Shown: piece by piece, positions 9,629 to 21,008 of the stretch
How the letters are laid out: the number at the start of each line of letters is the position of its first letter
Numbering within the stretch: the stretch's first letter is position 1
DNA from: Acidobacteriaceae bacterium
Lineage (GTDB): Bacteria; Acidobacteriota; Terriglobia; Terriglobales; Acidobacteriaceae
NCBI GenBank assembly: GCA_003134855.1
Contig: PLCS01000007.1
Span: 815,011-879,010, forward strand
Direction: 5' to 3'
DNA length: 64,000 nucleotides
Position numbers and translations under genes: made by a program
The notes under the pieces: generated by a model
What the model was told of the DNA's origin: nothing
The model's database searches: none
The model's input: the letters and a program-made list of their open reading frames with translations, nothing else

Positions 9629-11104
9629 ATGAACCGGTTGACCAAGAAGATTGCCGCGGTAGCTCTGGCGGTTCTGCTGCTGGGCGCAGTTGCGGCCCAA
9701 GCCAAAGAGAAGAAGCCCAAACATAAGAAGAACGAGGACCTGAGCGCCAACCCGCTGGCCGGCGTGAAATCCCGGCAGCCCGACAAGGAGCTCTTCGACA
9801 AGGCCATGATCGCCATGAAGAAGAGCCGCTTTGACGTGGCGCGGCTGGACTTGCAGACCATGCTCAACACCTATCCCGACTCCGAATACCGGATGCGCGC
9901 CAAGCTGGCCGTGGGCGACACCTGGTTCAAGGAGGGTGGCACCGCGGCCCTTACCCAGGCCGAGGCCGAGTACAAGGACTTCATTACCTTCTTTCCCGAT
10001 GCTCCGGAGGCCGCCGAGGCCCAGATGAAGGTGGGCGACATCTACTACCAGCAGATGGAGAAGCCGGACCGCGACTATACGAACGCCGAGAACGCCGAGC
10101 GGGAGTACCGCACGATGATCAATATGTTCCCTGACTCGTCACTGGTGCCTCGCGCCAAGCAGAAGCTGCGCGACGTGCAGGAGGTTCTGGCCGAGCGCGA
10201 AACCGAGATCGGCCTCTACTACGAGAGCCGGGAGAATTACACCGCCTCCATTGCGCGCCTGGAGACGGTGGTGGATACCTACCCGTTGTACTCCAAGAGC
10301 GACCAGGCCTTGCTGGGCATCGGCGATGCGTATGCCGGCCAGGCCCACGCCATCCAGATTGCGCCCAATATTCCTGGCGCGATCAAGGAGCGACTACGCG
10401 CGGTCTACCTGGACCGGGCCGCCGAAGCCTACGCCAAAGTCATCACCCGCTATCCCATGGCTCCCCATGTGGAAGATGCCCGCGACCGGCTGGTGGCGAT
10501 GAATCGCCCCGTTCCCGAGCCTACCGAGGCCGCGGTTGCCGAGAGTGAAGCCGAGGAGCAAAGCCGCCAGCCCCTGCGCTTTACCACCAAGACCTTTGAC
10601 ATCATCAAGCATGGGCCCTCGGTGGTGGAGGCGGTGCATGTGGGAGAGCCCAGCCTGGAAGACCCCAAGCGCACCCTCGCGTCGGATGTAACCAAGCAGA
10701 ATGTCGCGATCTTCAACAACGCCATCAACGCCGGCAAGCCTGCCGCCTTGCCCGCCGGGGCGGCGACGCCCACCGGCGTCAACGAACCGCCCCGCAGCGA
10801 CCAGCCCTCCCAGGCTCCCTTGCAGCTTGAGAAGCCCGAGGGCGGCACTGGCGTGGGCGTTCAGGTGGTAAGAGCGCCCGCGGCCGACCCCAACGCCGTC
10901 GTCAAGCCGGTGGGTCCCGTTAACACCACGCTGCCCGCCGCGGAAAAGCCCGCCGAGGCCCCCGATCAGGTCAACGACGTCAAGCCCGGCTCGACACCGG
11001 CTGCCAATGCCGCCGACGCCAGGAAGAAGAAGGCGGACCTCAGCGACGAATCCTCCAGCAAGAAGAAAAAGAAGAAGGGCCTCGCCAAGCTGAACCCGTT
11101 CTAG
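9629..11104 (+). CDS. bamD: BamD/YfiO-like outer membrane assembly lipoprotein, TPR-rich, Lys-rich C-terminus
   Basis: Repeated KKSRFDVARLDLQTMLNTYPDSEYRMRAKLAVGDTWFKEGG, YYQQMEKPDRDYTNAENAEREYRTMINMFPDSSLVPRAKQKL; signal-like N-terminus. Confidence 0.8.
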   Translation: MNRLTKKIAAVALAVLLLGAVAAQAKEKKPKHKKNEDLSANPLAGVKSRQPDKELFDKAMIAMKKSRFDVARLDLQTMLNTYPDSEYRMRAKLAVGDTWFKEGGTAALTQAEAEYKDFITFFPDAPEAAEAQMKVGDIYYQQMEKPDRDYTNAENAEREYRTMINMFPDSSLVPRAKQKLRDVQEVLAERETEIGLYYESRENYTASIARLETVVDTYPLYSKSDQALLGIGDAYAGQAHAIQIAPNIPGAIKERLRAVYLDRAAEAYAKVITRYPMAPHVEDARDRLVAMNRPVPEPTEAAVAESEAEEQSRQPLRFTTKTFDIIKHGPSVVEAVHVGEPSLEDPKRTLASDVTKQNVAIFNNAINAGKPAALPAGAATPTGVNEPPRSDQPSQAPLQLEKPEGGTGVGVQVVRAPAADPNAVVKPVGPVNTTLPAAEKPAEAPDQVNDVKPGSTPAANAADARKKKADLSDESSSKKKKKKGLAKLNPF

Positions 11105-11120
11105 GGCAGAGTCAGGCCAA

Positions 11121-11150
11121 GGCCGCACCCTCACCCGGTGCGGCCTTTTT
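11121..11150 (+). terminator. Rho-independent terminator after bamD-like gene
   Basis: ggccgcacc-ctcaccc-ggtgcggcc-ttttt. Confidence 0.85.
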
Positions 11151-11242
11151 CTGTGCGCTTCCCCTCTCCAATAGCAAGCGCGCGAAGCTGTGTAGTGCAG
11201 GTCAAGGCGATCAAACGCGGAAGATCGAGCATGTCTCCAGGT

Positions 11243-11271
11243 TTGACGCTCCCACCTGGGCCTCCTATAAT
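11243..11271 (+). promoter_or_regulatory. Sigma70-type promoter upstream of first ompH
   Basis: TTGACG-N17-TATAAT (11243-11248 / 11266-11271). Confidence 0.85.
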
Positions 11272-11436
11272 CCATCTAGTTCCTGCTGATGTCTCCATCC
11301 GCGTTTTTTTGCTGTTTCTGCCGCATCCGCCCCGGAAACATGAAGCAAAGCCGCAAGGTTACTCAGAAGGACAGGATCGTTTCCGCGTCCCGGCGCGGTG
11401 AGACCCGCAGGAATTCCGAAGGAGTTTTCCATTCAC

Positions 11437-12078
11437 ATGAATCGATCTCTTGTACTTGCCGCCACACTGGCCTCAGGCATTGTCCTGAGCGCTGCCGCCC
11501 AAACGCTGCCCGCACCCGCCGCCGCCGCTCCTGCCGGTCCCGCCAAGGTTGCCGTAATTGCCTTCCAGGTGGCTGTGGCGCAGACCAATGAAGGTCAGCG
11601 CAACTTCGCCGACCTGCAGAAGAAGTACGCGCCCAGGGAAGCCCGGCTCAAGGCCCTCGGCGAAGAGATCGATACCCTGACCAAGCAGATGCAGAAGCAG
11701 AGCGATACGCTCAGCGAGAGCGAAAAAGCCCGCCAGGCCAAGATCATCGACGACAAGACCAAGCAGGCGAAGCGCGAACTCGAAGACGCCCAGAACGATA
11801 TGCAGCAAGAAGGGGGAGAGGTATACAACGCCTTGGCCTCGAAGGTTGGAGCTGTGATGTCCTCGTACGCGGAACAGCAGGGATACACGCTGGTGCTGGA
11901 CTATGCCCAGCAGCAGAGTCCCGTTCTCTATGCGCAACCCGCTGCGGACATCACCAAGCAGGTCATTGAGGCCTACAACGTGAAGTCGGGCGTGCCCGCT
12001 CCTCCGCCTCAGCCGGCAGAGACAGCGGCTCCAGCAGCGCCCAAGCCCGCGGCAAGGCCTCCCGCTGCCCACAAGTAG
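11437..12078 (+). CDS. OmpH/Skp family periplasmic chaperone, copy 1
   Basis: Signal peptide MNRSLVLAATLASGIVLSAAAQ; VAQTNEGQRNFADLQKKYAPREARLKALGEEIDTLTKQMQ coiled coil; AAGGAG before ATG 11437. Confidence 0.9.
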   Translation: MNRSLVLAATLASGIVLSAAAQTLPAPAAAAPAGPAKVAVIAFQVAVAQTNEGQRNFADLQKKYAPREARLKALGEEIDTLTKQMQKQSDTLSESEKARQAKIIDDKTKQAKRELEDAQNDMQQEGGEVYNALASKVGAVMSSYAEQQGYTLVLDYAQQQSPVLYAQPAADITKQVIEAYNVKSGVPAPPPQPAETAAPAAPKPAARPPAAHK

Positions 12079-12106
12079 TCTGAAGACCAATGGATTGGAG
12101 ATTGGC

Positions 12107-12137
12107 AAAGGCCCCGCAATGCGGGGTCTTTGGTTTT
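12107..12137 (+). terminator. Terminator after ompH copy 1
   Basis: aaagGCCCCGCaatGCGGGGTctttggtttt. Confidence 0.8.
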
Positions 12138-12200
12138 CAGGAGCCTTCCCGGAGAGAGCGAAGACCGCGGCCGGCGGCGCAGGGTCCACGAAAGCATGAT

Positions 12201-12229
12201 TTGACGCTCCCACCTGGCGTTCCTATAAT
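12201..12229 (+). promoter_or_regulatory. Sigma70-type promoter upstream of second ompH
   Basis: TTGACG-N17-TATAAT; spacer begins ctcccacctgg as in copy 1. Confidence 0.85.
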
Positions 12230-12393
12230 CTAATTGCATCTTGCTGACGTCTGCGTTCACTTCTTTCTCCTGATTCCGCGCCGTCCGGCGCAGAGTCCGC
12301 CGGGGGATGGAGAGGTTTCTCCGCAGTCAGGCCTTGATTCGCGCGGGAAGATTGCGCAGCCCCACAGGATTTTCAAAGGAGTTTTTGATTCAC

Positions 12394-13017
12394 ATGAAGA
12401 GATCGCTTGCACTCATCGCAACATTGGCCTCAGGCATGGCTCTGAGCGCTGCCGCCCAAACATTGCCCGCTCCCGCCGCCGCCGCGCCTGCCGGTCCCGT
12501 GAAGATTGCAGTCATTGCGTTCCAGGCGGCCGTGGCGCAAACTAATGAAGGCCAGCGCAACTTCGCCGATCTGCAGAAGAAGTTCAGTCCCAAGCGCGAA
12601 CAATTGAGGGCGCTTGCCGAAGAGATCGATACCGAGACCAAACAGTTGCAGGCGCAGGGAGACAAGCTGAGCGAGGCCGTGCTCGCCAGCCGCACCAAGG
12701 CCATCGAAGACAAGAAGAAGCAGTTGCAGCGCGACTCCGAGGACGCCCAGAACGACTTCCAGCAGGAGATGCAGGAGATTTTCAATACCTTGGCCTCGAA
12801 GGTCGGTGATGTTCTGACCAGCTACGAGCAGCAGCAGGGATACACGCTGGTGCTGGACTATGCCCAGCAACAGAGTCCCGTTCTCTATGCGCAGCCATCT
12901 ACAGACATCACCAAGGCCATCATCGAAGCCTACAACGTGAAGTCAGGCGTGCCCGCTCCTCCGACCCCGCCGGCAGCAGCGCCTAAGCCGGCAGCCAAGC
13001 CTCCCGTCGCGCACTAA
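12394..13017 (+). CDS. OmpH/Skp family periplasmic chaperone, copy 2
   Basis: Close paralog of 11437-12078 (GYTLVLDYAQQQSPVLYAQP, EAYNVKSGVPAPP shared); AAAGGAG before ATG 12394. Confidence 0.9.
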   Translation: MKRSLALIATLASGMALSAAAQTLPAPAAAAPAGPVKIAVIAFQAAVAQTNEGQRNFADLQKKFSPKREQLRALAEEIDTETKQLQAQGDKLSEAVLASRTKAIEDKKKQLQRDSEDAQNDFQQEMQEIFNTLASKVGDVLTSYEQQQGYTLVLDYAQQQSPVLYAQPSTDITKAIIEAYNVKSGVPAPPTPPAAAPKPAAKPPVAH

Positions 13018-13050
13018 AGACGGGTAAAGTCTGATCAGACGTAAGCTGGC

Positions 13051-13076
13051 AAGGGCCTCGCGATGCGGGGCCTTTG
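13051..13076 (+). terminator. Terminator after ompH copy 2
   Basis: aagggcctcgcgatgcggggccttt. Confidence 0.7.
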
Positions 13077-13391
13077 CCTAACAGCGACGTTGTTGAAGAG
13101 CAGCGGCAGGGCAACTCGCCGAGTACGTAAAGAGCTGTGAAATCTGCAACTAGTTTTGTGGAAAAAACTGTGGATTTCTTTCGCGAATTGAGTGAAGAAA
13201 TCCGGCATTATCCTCTTGCCAAGATCAGTTCCCTTCTGATATATAAAGTAACTCCTTATTTATCAATCACTCTGACTAGAGCACCTTGCTCCCCAGAAGA
13301 ACCGTCAGACGCAGGCACGCACAGGCGGGCTTGCCGGCGTTATCCACAAATTGGAGTGAATAGATTGTGAATGGGGTCACATATTTTTTGG

Positions 13392-15203
<1,812 letters not shown>

Positions 15204-15562
15204 CGGAGGCTTTCAAAACAAATGGTTTGCGGGTGCGCGGGTGATCCGCCTTAGCGGCTCTCCCATGGTTTAGCTTATCATCGGCGAACTGGCGGAAAGC
15301 GGCGGCGCGTGCATCGGTGTGCCTTCCCATCTCCACCGGTTAAAGCTTGTTCCATGCTCAAAATCGAGACCTGGACCCAGGTTTTACCAGACCTGCGCCA
15401 CCCGCCGCTCAATTCGTTGCTTATCTCAATCATGCGTTTTATTTCCCTCTAATACGCATGATCACTTGCTCTCGAATTAGCTACAACGTGAACAACGGCG
15501 CATGGCAATTCTCCACACGTGGAAATAGGCACATGGTATTTTCCACGTGCTGAGGGTCGGCT

Positions 15563-16066
15563 TCACTTTGGTGGTTTGCGGCGGGTTTTCAGGTAGGATT
15601 CGATTTTCTCTGTGCTAAAGTGCTGGCCTTCCGCTTTGAAGATCGCCTGCATCTGGGGAACTGTCCTGCCTTCAGCTTTGTGTTTCCAGATAGATTTGGC
15701 CAGTTCTATTTCAGCCTTCCGCCCAGGCTTCCCTTTTTTGTCAAGTCCCGGCCTATGCCTGAAGTATGCATCGACGGCATCATGGTATGTGTCTCGGTAA
15801 AGCTTGGTACCTAGCACAGCCTCCAAATCGATCACGTCTTGATCTCGCATGAAGCTCCGCTGGAACATGGCCAGCGACAGAGGCGGTAGATCCCCTAGTA
15901 TCGCCACCTTGGTCAATAGGTAAAGTTGTTGGATCGCATTGTCCGGCGTTAGGTAGCGACCGGTTTCTGCTGCTTGCGCACAGAGATGGTCAAGCACTGC
16001 TTTGCTATATTTGCGAAAGCTTGCGCAGAATTTCTTCGTCTCTTGGAGGTCCGTGCTGGAAACCAT
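15563..16066 (-). CDS. Hypothetical protein (167 aa)
   Basis: Coherent ORF, MVSSTDLQETKKFCASFRKYSKAVLDHLCAQ..., followed by an inverted repeat cacgtggaaata/tattttccacgtg around 15517-15551 that may terminate it. Confidence 0.5.
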   Translation of the reverse strand: MVSSTDLQETKKFCASFRKYSKAVLDHLCAQAAETGRYLTPDNAIQQLYLLTKVAILGDLPPLSLAMFQRSFMRDQDVIDLEAVLGTKLYRDTYHDAVDAYFRHRPGLDKKGKPGRKAEIELAKSIWKHKAEGRTVPQMQAIFKAEGQHFSTEKIESYLKTRRKPPK

Positions 16067-16166
16067 GCACCCTTCCTTCCCTTCCCATTTGAGGTTGCAG
16101 AAAAGCGGGAAGGGAAGCTACCCGCCCTATCGCCGCTGGTGATCGGCCAGCAGCTATCCGGCTATG

Positions 16167-16775
16167 TTATTGCGGCATCGGCTTGTTAACCGGAACTGTG
16201 GGCTTGCTAGCCGGGGCCTTTGGCTTGATGGGTGTCGGATTGTTAACCGGAGCTTTGGGCTTGCTAGCGTCAGACTTCTTAATCGCCGGATGAGGCGTAG
16301 TAGCTGGAATGTCTGGGATAAAACCGGAGGGCTTGTTAGCGGCAACCTTCCTGTTCGCCGGATGCGGCGGTATCCGGGAGTCGAACTTTAGCTGTTGGAT
16401 ATCATCTTCCGCTGTCATAAGACGGTTTTCCAGGGTTTCAATCTTTGTTTCGGCGGTGTGAAGATCGTCTTTGGTTTGCTTAAGTTCGTCCAGCAGACCT
16501 ATGATATCGTTGTTTTTGACGCCCCATCTCTTCTCGAACTCAACGCTCTCCTTAAGCTTACCGAGGTTGTCATTAAGGCAGTTTTGTCCGTCCTCCAGGT
16601 GCTCGAATACGTCTAGGTACACGAATACGTCTGCTCTTCCCCTGGCCATGCCTGTTATCTCATTCGCCAGGGCGGACTCCATCAGTGGGGAAAACCCGCA
16701 AGGCCCCTGGGCACAGACGACGGCGGGCAAGAAGGCAAAAACACTGGGCAGAAAGAACTTCGCTAAGTTTTTCAT
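16167..16775 (-). CDS. Hypothetical secreted coiled-coil protein with a KAPxNKP-type repeat tail
   Basis: Signal peptide MKNLAKFFLPSVFAFLPAVVCAQ; coiled coil ELKQTKDDLHTAETKIETLENRLMTAEDDIQQLK; Pro/Lys tail. Confidence 0.6.
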   Translation of the reverse strand: MKNLAKFFLPSVFAFLPAVVCAQGPCGFSPLMESALANEITGMARGRADVFVYLDVFEHLEDGQNCLNDNLGKLKESVEFEKRWGVKNNDIIGLLDELKQTKDDLHTAETKIETLENRLMTAEDDIQQLKFDSRIPPHPANRKVAANKPSGFIPDIPATTPHPAIKKSDASKPKAPVNNPTPIKPKAPASKPTVPVNKPMPQ

Positions 16776-16893
16776 GAGCTATTCCTCCTTCGTGCTAACG
16801 GGCGGGTGACCCGGATTGAGGCTATTTCTCACCCTTGCGGCGCGCACACTTTCAGGCCATAGCTTATCATCGGTAAGGACCACCGTATTCCTT

Positions 16894-18798
16894 ATGGGCA
16901 TGGGCAGGATTCCGTTTCGACTCTTGGGCAGCGCCGCGCTGGCATTTTCGCTGGCGGGCTGCGTTCCCACTGCGCCCACGGGAGCTTCCGCGGGCGCGCG
17001 GCCGCAAGCCACCGCTCCCGCGCTGTTGCTGGCCGCGGCGCCAGCCCCGCCCGCGCCAGCCCTGCCAGGGCCATCCGTTGAGCAGCAGCGGGTACGCTTG
17101 CTGATTAAGCAGGTGGAGGAGACCTACGCCCACGGCGAGACCGATTATCACAAGGGGAGATTGCCCGAGGCCAAGCAGGAGTTTGATCGCGCCGTGGACC
17201 TGATGCTGGTGAGCGGCATCGACATCAAAAACGATGCCGAGTTGCAGGAGGAGTTCGACCACATTATCGATGAGGTCAACGCGCTGGAGATGGAGGCCTT
17301 GAAGCTGGGCAACGGCTTTGTCCCCAACGAGGAGGAGACGCCGGCCGAGGTAGCCCAGGACGTGACCTTCGAGGTGGACCCCAAGATTGTCGCCAGGGCC
17401 ACAGCCGATCTGGCCACTACAAAATCCGATCTGCCGCTGGTGGTCAATGACTATGTAGCGTCGGTGATCAACTTCTTCGCCAATACGAAGAAGGGGCACA
17501 ACACGCTACTGCACTCCTTGCAGCGCGCGGGCCGCTACAAGGCGATGATCCAGAGGGTGATGGCGGAGGAGGGCGTGCCGCAGGATCTGATCTATCTGGC
17601 TGTAGCCGAATCGGGCTTCAATCCGCGGGCGCTCAACCGCCGCTCTCATGCCGGCGGAATGTGGCAGTTCATGCCAGGCCCTTACTACGGGCTAACCCGC
17701 AACGCTTACGTGGACGAGCGCTTCGATCCGGAAAAATCCACCCGCGCCTACGCCCGCTACATGAAGTTCATCTACGACCAGTTGGGCGACTGGTATTTAT
17801 CGATGGCCGCCTACGACCATGGCACCGGCAACATCCAGCGAGAGGTGCAGAAGACCGGTTACGCCGACTATTGGGAACTCTACAAGCGTGGCGAACTTCC
17901 CAAGGAAACCAAAAATTATGTGCCGGAAATCCTGGCGGCGATCATCATCGCGAATCATCCCACGCAATATGGCTTCGACGATGTGACGCTGGATCCGCCG
18001 GTGCTGACCGACACGGTGACCATCAACTATGCGGTGAACCTCAGGCTGGTCTCGGATATTGTGGCAGCGCCGGTGGATGAATTGACGGCGTTGAATCCCA
18101 GCCTGCTGCGCATGGTCACGCCGCCCGATGCATCCTTCGATCTGCATTTGCCGGGCGGCATGGCCGCGGTCTTTGAACAGCGCATTGCCGCAATTCCCGA
18201 AGGCAAGCGCAATGCCTGGCGCTACCATCGCGTTGCGGCCGAAGATACACTGGCGTCGGTGGCGCGCGCCTATCGCGTGACCGACGCGGAGCTGGCCGCG
18301 GCCAATCAGTTGCACGCGCGCGATAGCATCGAAGGCCTCGAGGCGCTGCTCGTGCCCACGCCGCCGGCCGCCGAGCCTGCGCATGCGAGGCTCTACACGG
18401 TGCGCAAAGGCGATACGCTGGTGACCATCGCCGACCGCTTTGGCGTCTCGCTGAATGAGTTGCGCCGCTGGAACAGGATACCCGGCATCAAGGTGCAGCC
18501 AGGCCAGCGGCTGCATGTGGCCGAGCCTGTGAGTGTGAAGCGCGCCGCGGTGCGCACTCATCGCAGCGGCGGCTCGCCAGCGGGCGCGCATGGTGCGCAA
18601 GCCGCGCCGGCAAAGGGCGCAGCGGAAAAGCCCGCGTCTGCGCATGCGCCCATCAAGAGCGCAACACCGGGCGCGAAGAAGACGCCCACGCGGCGCTCCG
18701 CAACCGCTGCCGGCACGAAGAAGAGCGGTGCGACAAGCGCAAAAAAATCTCGCGCGCACAGACGCGCGGCGAACTCCAGGACTCCCGCAGCGAAATAA
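16894..18798 (+). CDS. mltD: Membrane-bound lytic murein transglycosylase D-like lipoprotein with LysM domain(s)
   Basis: Lipobox-like ALAFSLAGC; EGVPQDLIYLAVAESGFNPRALNRRSHAGGMWQFMPGPYYGLTRNAYVDERFDPEKSTRAYARYMKFIYDQLGDWYLSMAAYDHGTGNI; LysM YTVRKGDTLVTIADRFGVSLNELRRWNRIPGIKVQPGQRL. Confidence 0.93.
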   Translation: MGMGRIPFRLLGSAALAFSLAGCVPTAPTGASAGARPQATAPALLLAAAPAPPAPALPGPSVEQQRVRLLIKQVEETYAHGETDYHKGRLPEAKQEFDRAVDLMLVSGIDIKNDAELQEEFDHIIDEVNALEMEALKLGNGFVPNEEETPAEVAQDVTFEVDPKIVARATADLATTKSDLPLVVNDYVASVINFFANTKKGHNTLLHSLQRAGRYKAMIQRVMAEEGVPQDLIYLAVAESGFNPRALNRRSHAGGMWQFMPGPYYGLTRNAYVDERFDPEKSTRAYARYMKFIYDQLGDWYLSMAAYDHGTGNIQREVQKTGYADYWELYKRGELPKETKNYVPEILAAIIIANHPTQYGFDDVTLDPPVLTDTVTINYAVNLRLVSDIVAAPVDELTALNPSLLRMVTPPDASFDLHLPGGMAAVFEQRIAAIPEGKRNAWRYHRVAAEDTLASVARAYRVTDAELAAANQLHARDSIEGLEALLVPTPPAAEPAHARLYTVRKGDTLVTIADRFGVSLNELRRWNRIPGIKVQPGQRLHVAEPVSVKRAAVRTHRSGGSPAGAHGAQAAPAKGAAEKPASAHAPIKSATPGAKKTPTRRSATAAGTKKSGATSAKKSRAHRRAANSRTPAAK

Positions 18799-18948
18799 AT
18801 ATGCAGGGAACCTCATTACATACTTGTCATGTGCTGGTCTTTGCGTGCAAGCTATTACTACAATGATTTGCGTGCGCGGAACGTTGTATTCCGCCGCGTG
18901 AAAAGGGAAACGCAAACAAGCGCAGCGCAAGCCGCTGGAGGCAATGGG

Positions 18949-19731
18949 ATGGAAGAAGTATTCAGGATGTACGCGATGAGCGACGGCGAAGCGAATGCCA
19001 AGCCGGCAGGAAATGATTCCGATCACGACAGCTTTGACGAGGATGAAGAGGTTGAAACCTCCAGCGTGCTCACCTCATCGGACGACGACGAGGGAGTGGC
19101 TGAAGAATCTGTGATCGTGGTCGCGAAGATACCCGCAGCGAAGCCGGCCAGAAAAAAGGCCGCGAAGAAAGAGGCTCCCGCAGTGAAGGCTGTCGAGACG
19201 GCCCCGGTTGTAAAAGCGCCGGCCGCGGCGGTGCCTGCCGTGACGGTCCCCGTGGCGAAGGCTCCGAAAGCAAAGCCGCGCGCCAAGAAGGCCGCCGTGA
19301 AGAAAGCTGTAGCCAAGAAGTCTCCGGCCAAGAAAGCAGTGGCCAAGAAGGCTCCAGCGAAGAAGGCAGTGGCCAAGAAGGCTCCGGCGAAGAAGGTTGT
19401 TGCTAAGAAGAAGGTCGTTGCGAAAAAGATTGTGGCCAAAAAGGCTGCGAAGAAATCCGCCGCAAAGAAGAGTAGTTCTGGTGCGAAGGGCGGAAAGGTT
19501 GTAGCCAAGAAGGCCGCAGCCGGCAAGAGCGCCAGCAAACCCACCAAACGAGGTAAAAAGTTGGCCGTCAAGAAGGCAGCAAAGAAGGCGCCCGCCAAGA
19601 AGGCAGCGAAGAAAGCAGTTGCCAAGAAGGCTCCGGCGAAGAAGGCAGTTGCCAAGAAGGCAGTTGCGAAGAAGGCTCCTGCGAAGAAGGCAGCCGCCAA
19701 GAAGGCCCCTGCGAAAAAGGCAACCAAGTAG
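18949..19731 (+). CDS. Histone H1-like Ala/Lys/Pro-rich protein with [12 protein letters not shown] repeats
   Basis: C-terminal two-thirds built of AKK(A/S)(P/V)AKK repeats; GGAGG before ATG 18949. Confidence 0.85.
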   Translation: MEEVFRMYAMSDGEANAKPAGNDSDHDSFDEDEEVETSSVLTSSDDDEGVAEESVIVVAKIPAAKPARKKAAKKEAPAVKAVETAPVVKAPAAAVPAVTVPVAKAPKAKPRAKKAAVKKAVAKKSPAKKAVAKKAPAKKAVAKKAPAKKVVAKKKVVAKKIVAKKAAKKSAAKKSSSGAKGGKVVAKKAAAGKSASKPTKRGKKLAVKKAAKKAPAKKAAKKAVAKKAPAKKAVAKKAVAKKAPAKKAAAKKAPAKKATK

Positions 19732-19766
19732 CAGCGGCAACCTGCAGTACAAGGCAAGCAAAAGAG

Positions 19767-19789
19767 CCCGGCTTACGCCGGGTTTTTTT
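19767..19789 (+). terminator. Terminator after the histone H1-like gene
   Basis: cccggc-ttac-gccggg-ttttttt. Confidence 0.9.
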
Positions 19790-19812
19790 GCGCCTGGAAT
19801 GAGGCGAATCTC

Positions 19813-20268
19813 CTAAGCGGCGACCGGAGCTGCGAGCTGCGCGAGATGCCAATGCTGATGCCGGAAGTAATCTTCGACGACAAAACGCAGCGTCACCGGC
19901 GCGTTGTCGCCGATTTTGCAGATGGATTCAAGCCGTTCTTCGGGGATGCGATCCACCACGGCCGCAAGAATCTCGTGCTCCACCTTCCACCAATGCAGCA
20001 GAGTCGTCCATGGCTGATCGGCATAGCCGTGCGCGGCGACCCATCCGTCCTGCGCGTAGTCTGGCCCGGTGAAACTGCCGTGGATCGCGGCGCGCACAAA
20101 TCGCTGGCGGTTGTTGGTAGCTGAATCCAGCATGTGCCCTACGATCTGTTTGCGCGTCCATCCGCCATCGCGCCAGGGTGTGTCGGCCAGTTCCGGCGGC
20201 AGAGCAGCGAGCGCGGCGTAAATTGAATCGAGCTCCTCGCGAAAATTCTGAGCAATCTCAGCTGGCAT
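19813..20268 (-). CDS. DinB-like protein
   Basis: WTRKQIVGHMLDSATNNRQRFVRA ... YFRHQHWHLAQL, DinB-type metal-binding helices. Confidence 0.85.
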   Translation of the reverse strand: MPAEIAQNFREELDSIYAALAALPPELADTPWRDGGWTRKQIVGHMLDSATNNRQRFVRAAIHGSFTGPDYAQDGWVAAHGYADQPWTTLLHWWKVEHEILAAVVDRIPEERLESICKIGDNAPVTLRFVVEDYFRHQHWHLAQLAAPVAA

Positions 20269-20401
20269 AGGTTCCTCCGCTGCCTGGCGGGCGATAATTT
20301 CATCCCATCATAAAACAGTTTGGTTCCCCATCCTTTCCGTGTTCTTTACGGAAAGGGTGGGATACAACCAAGCCTGCAACACAGAAACAGAAAAGCCGCT
20401 C

Positions 20402-20941
20402 TTACTTTTCCAGTTCGGCAATCGCCGCCAGCACTTCCTCGGAGTGGTGCGACACATCCACCTTGGTCCACTCCTTCACGATCTTGCCTTGCGGATCGAT
20501 GAGGAAGGTGTTGCGGTTGGCGATCTTGAAGGTGGCAAAGCTGCCCAGCGAGCCATAGGCATCGACGACCTTGTGCTCCGGGTCGGCGAGCAGGCGGAAG
20601 GTCAGCCCTTCCTTGGTGCAGAACTGCTTGTGGCTGTCGGGCGTGTCCAGGCTCACGCCCAGAATCACCGCGTTGGCCGCGTCAAATTTCGCCTGATCGC
20701 GCTGGAAGTTGTGCGCCTCGATGGTGCAACCGGGGGTCATGTCCTTGGGATAGAAGTACAGCACCACCCACTTGCCGCGAAAGCTATCGAGCGAGATTTG
20801 GGAGCCGTCCTGCGAGGGAAGGGTGAAGGTGGGCGCAACCTGTCCGACAGAGGGCATGGTCTGATCCGCGGCGTGGACTGTGGTAATCGCAGCCGCGGCC
20901 ACAACGGCCACGGCAAGGATGAAGAGAAGGGGTTTTCTCAC
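20402..20941 (-). CDS. Exported thioredoxin-dependent peroxiredoxin (Bcp-like)
   Basis: FTLPSQDGSQISLDSFRGKWVVLYFYPKDMTPGCTIEAHNFQRD; GTG start at 20941 after GGAGG gives a signal peptide VRKPLLFILAVAVVAAAAITTVHA. Confidence 0.88.
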   Translation of the reverse strand: MRKPLLFILAVAVVAAAAITTVHAADQTMPSVGQVAPTFTLPSQDGSQISLDSFRGKWVVLYFYPKDMTPGCTIEAHNFQRDQAKFDAANAVILGVSLDTPDSHKQFCTKEGLTFRLLADPEHKVVDAYGSLGSFATFKIANRNTFLIDPQGKIVKEWTKVDVSHHSEEVLAAIAELEK

Positions 20942-21008
20942 GGGGAACCTCCATAGGATTAGATGGGGAATGGGTGAGGCGGGACGCAGAGAGTTTTCCA
21001 GCCGAGGC

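Noticed and set aside
17797-19026. 409-aa minus-strand ORF over mltD and the histone-like gene start
   Set aside because: Antisense shadow; spans two clear plus-strand genes.
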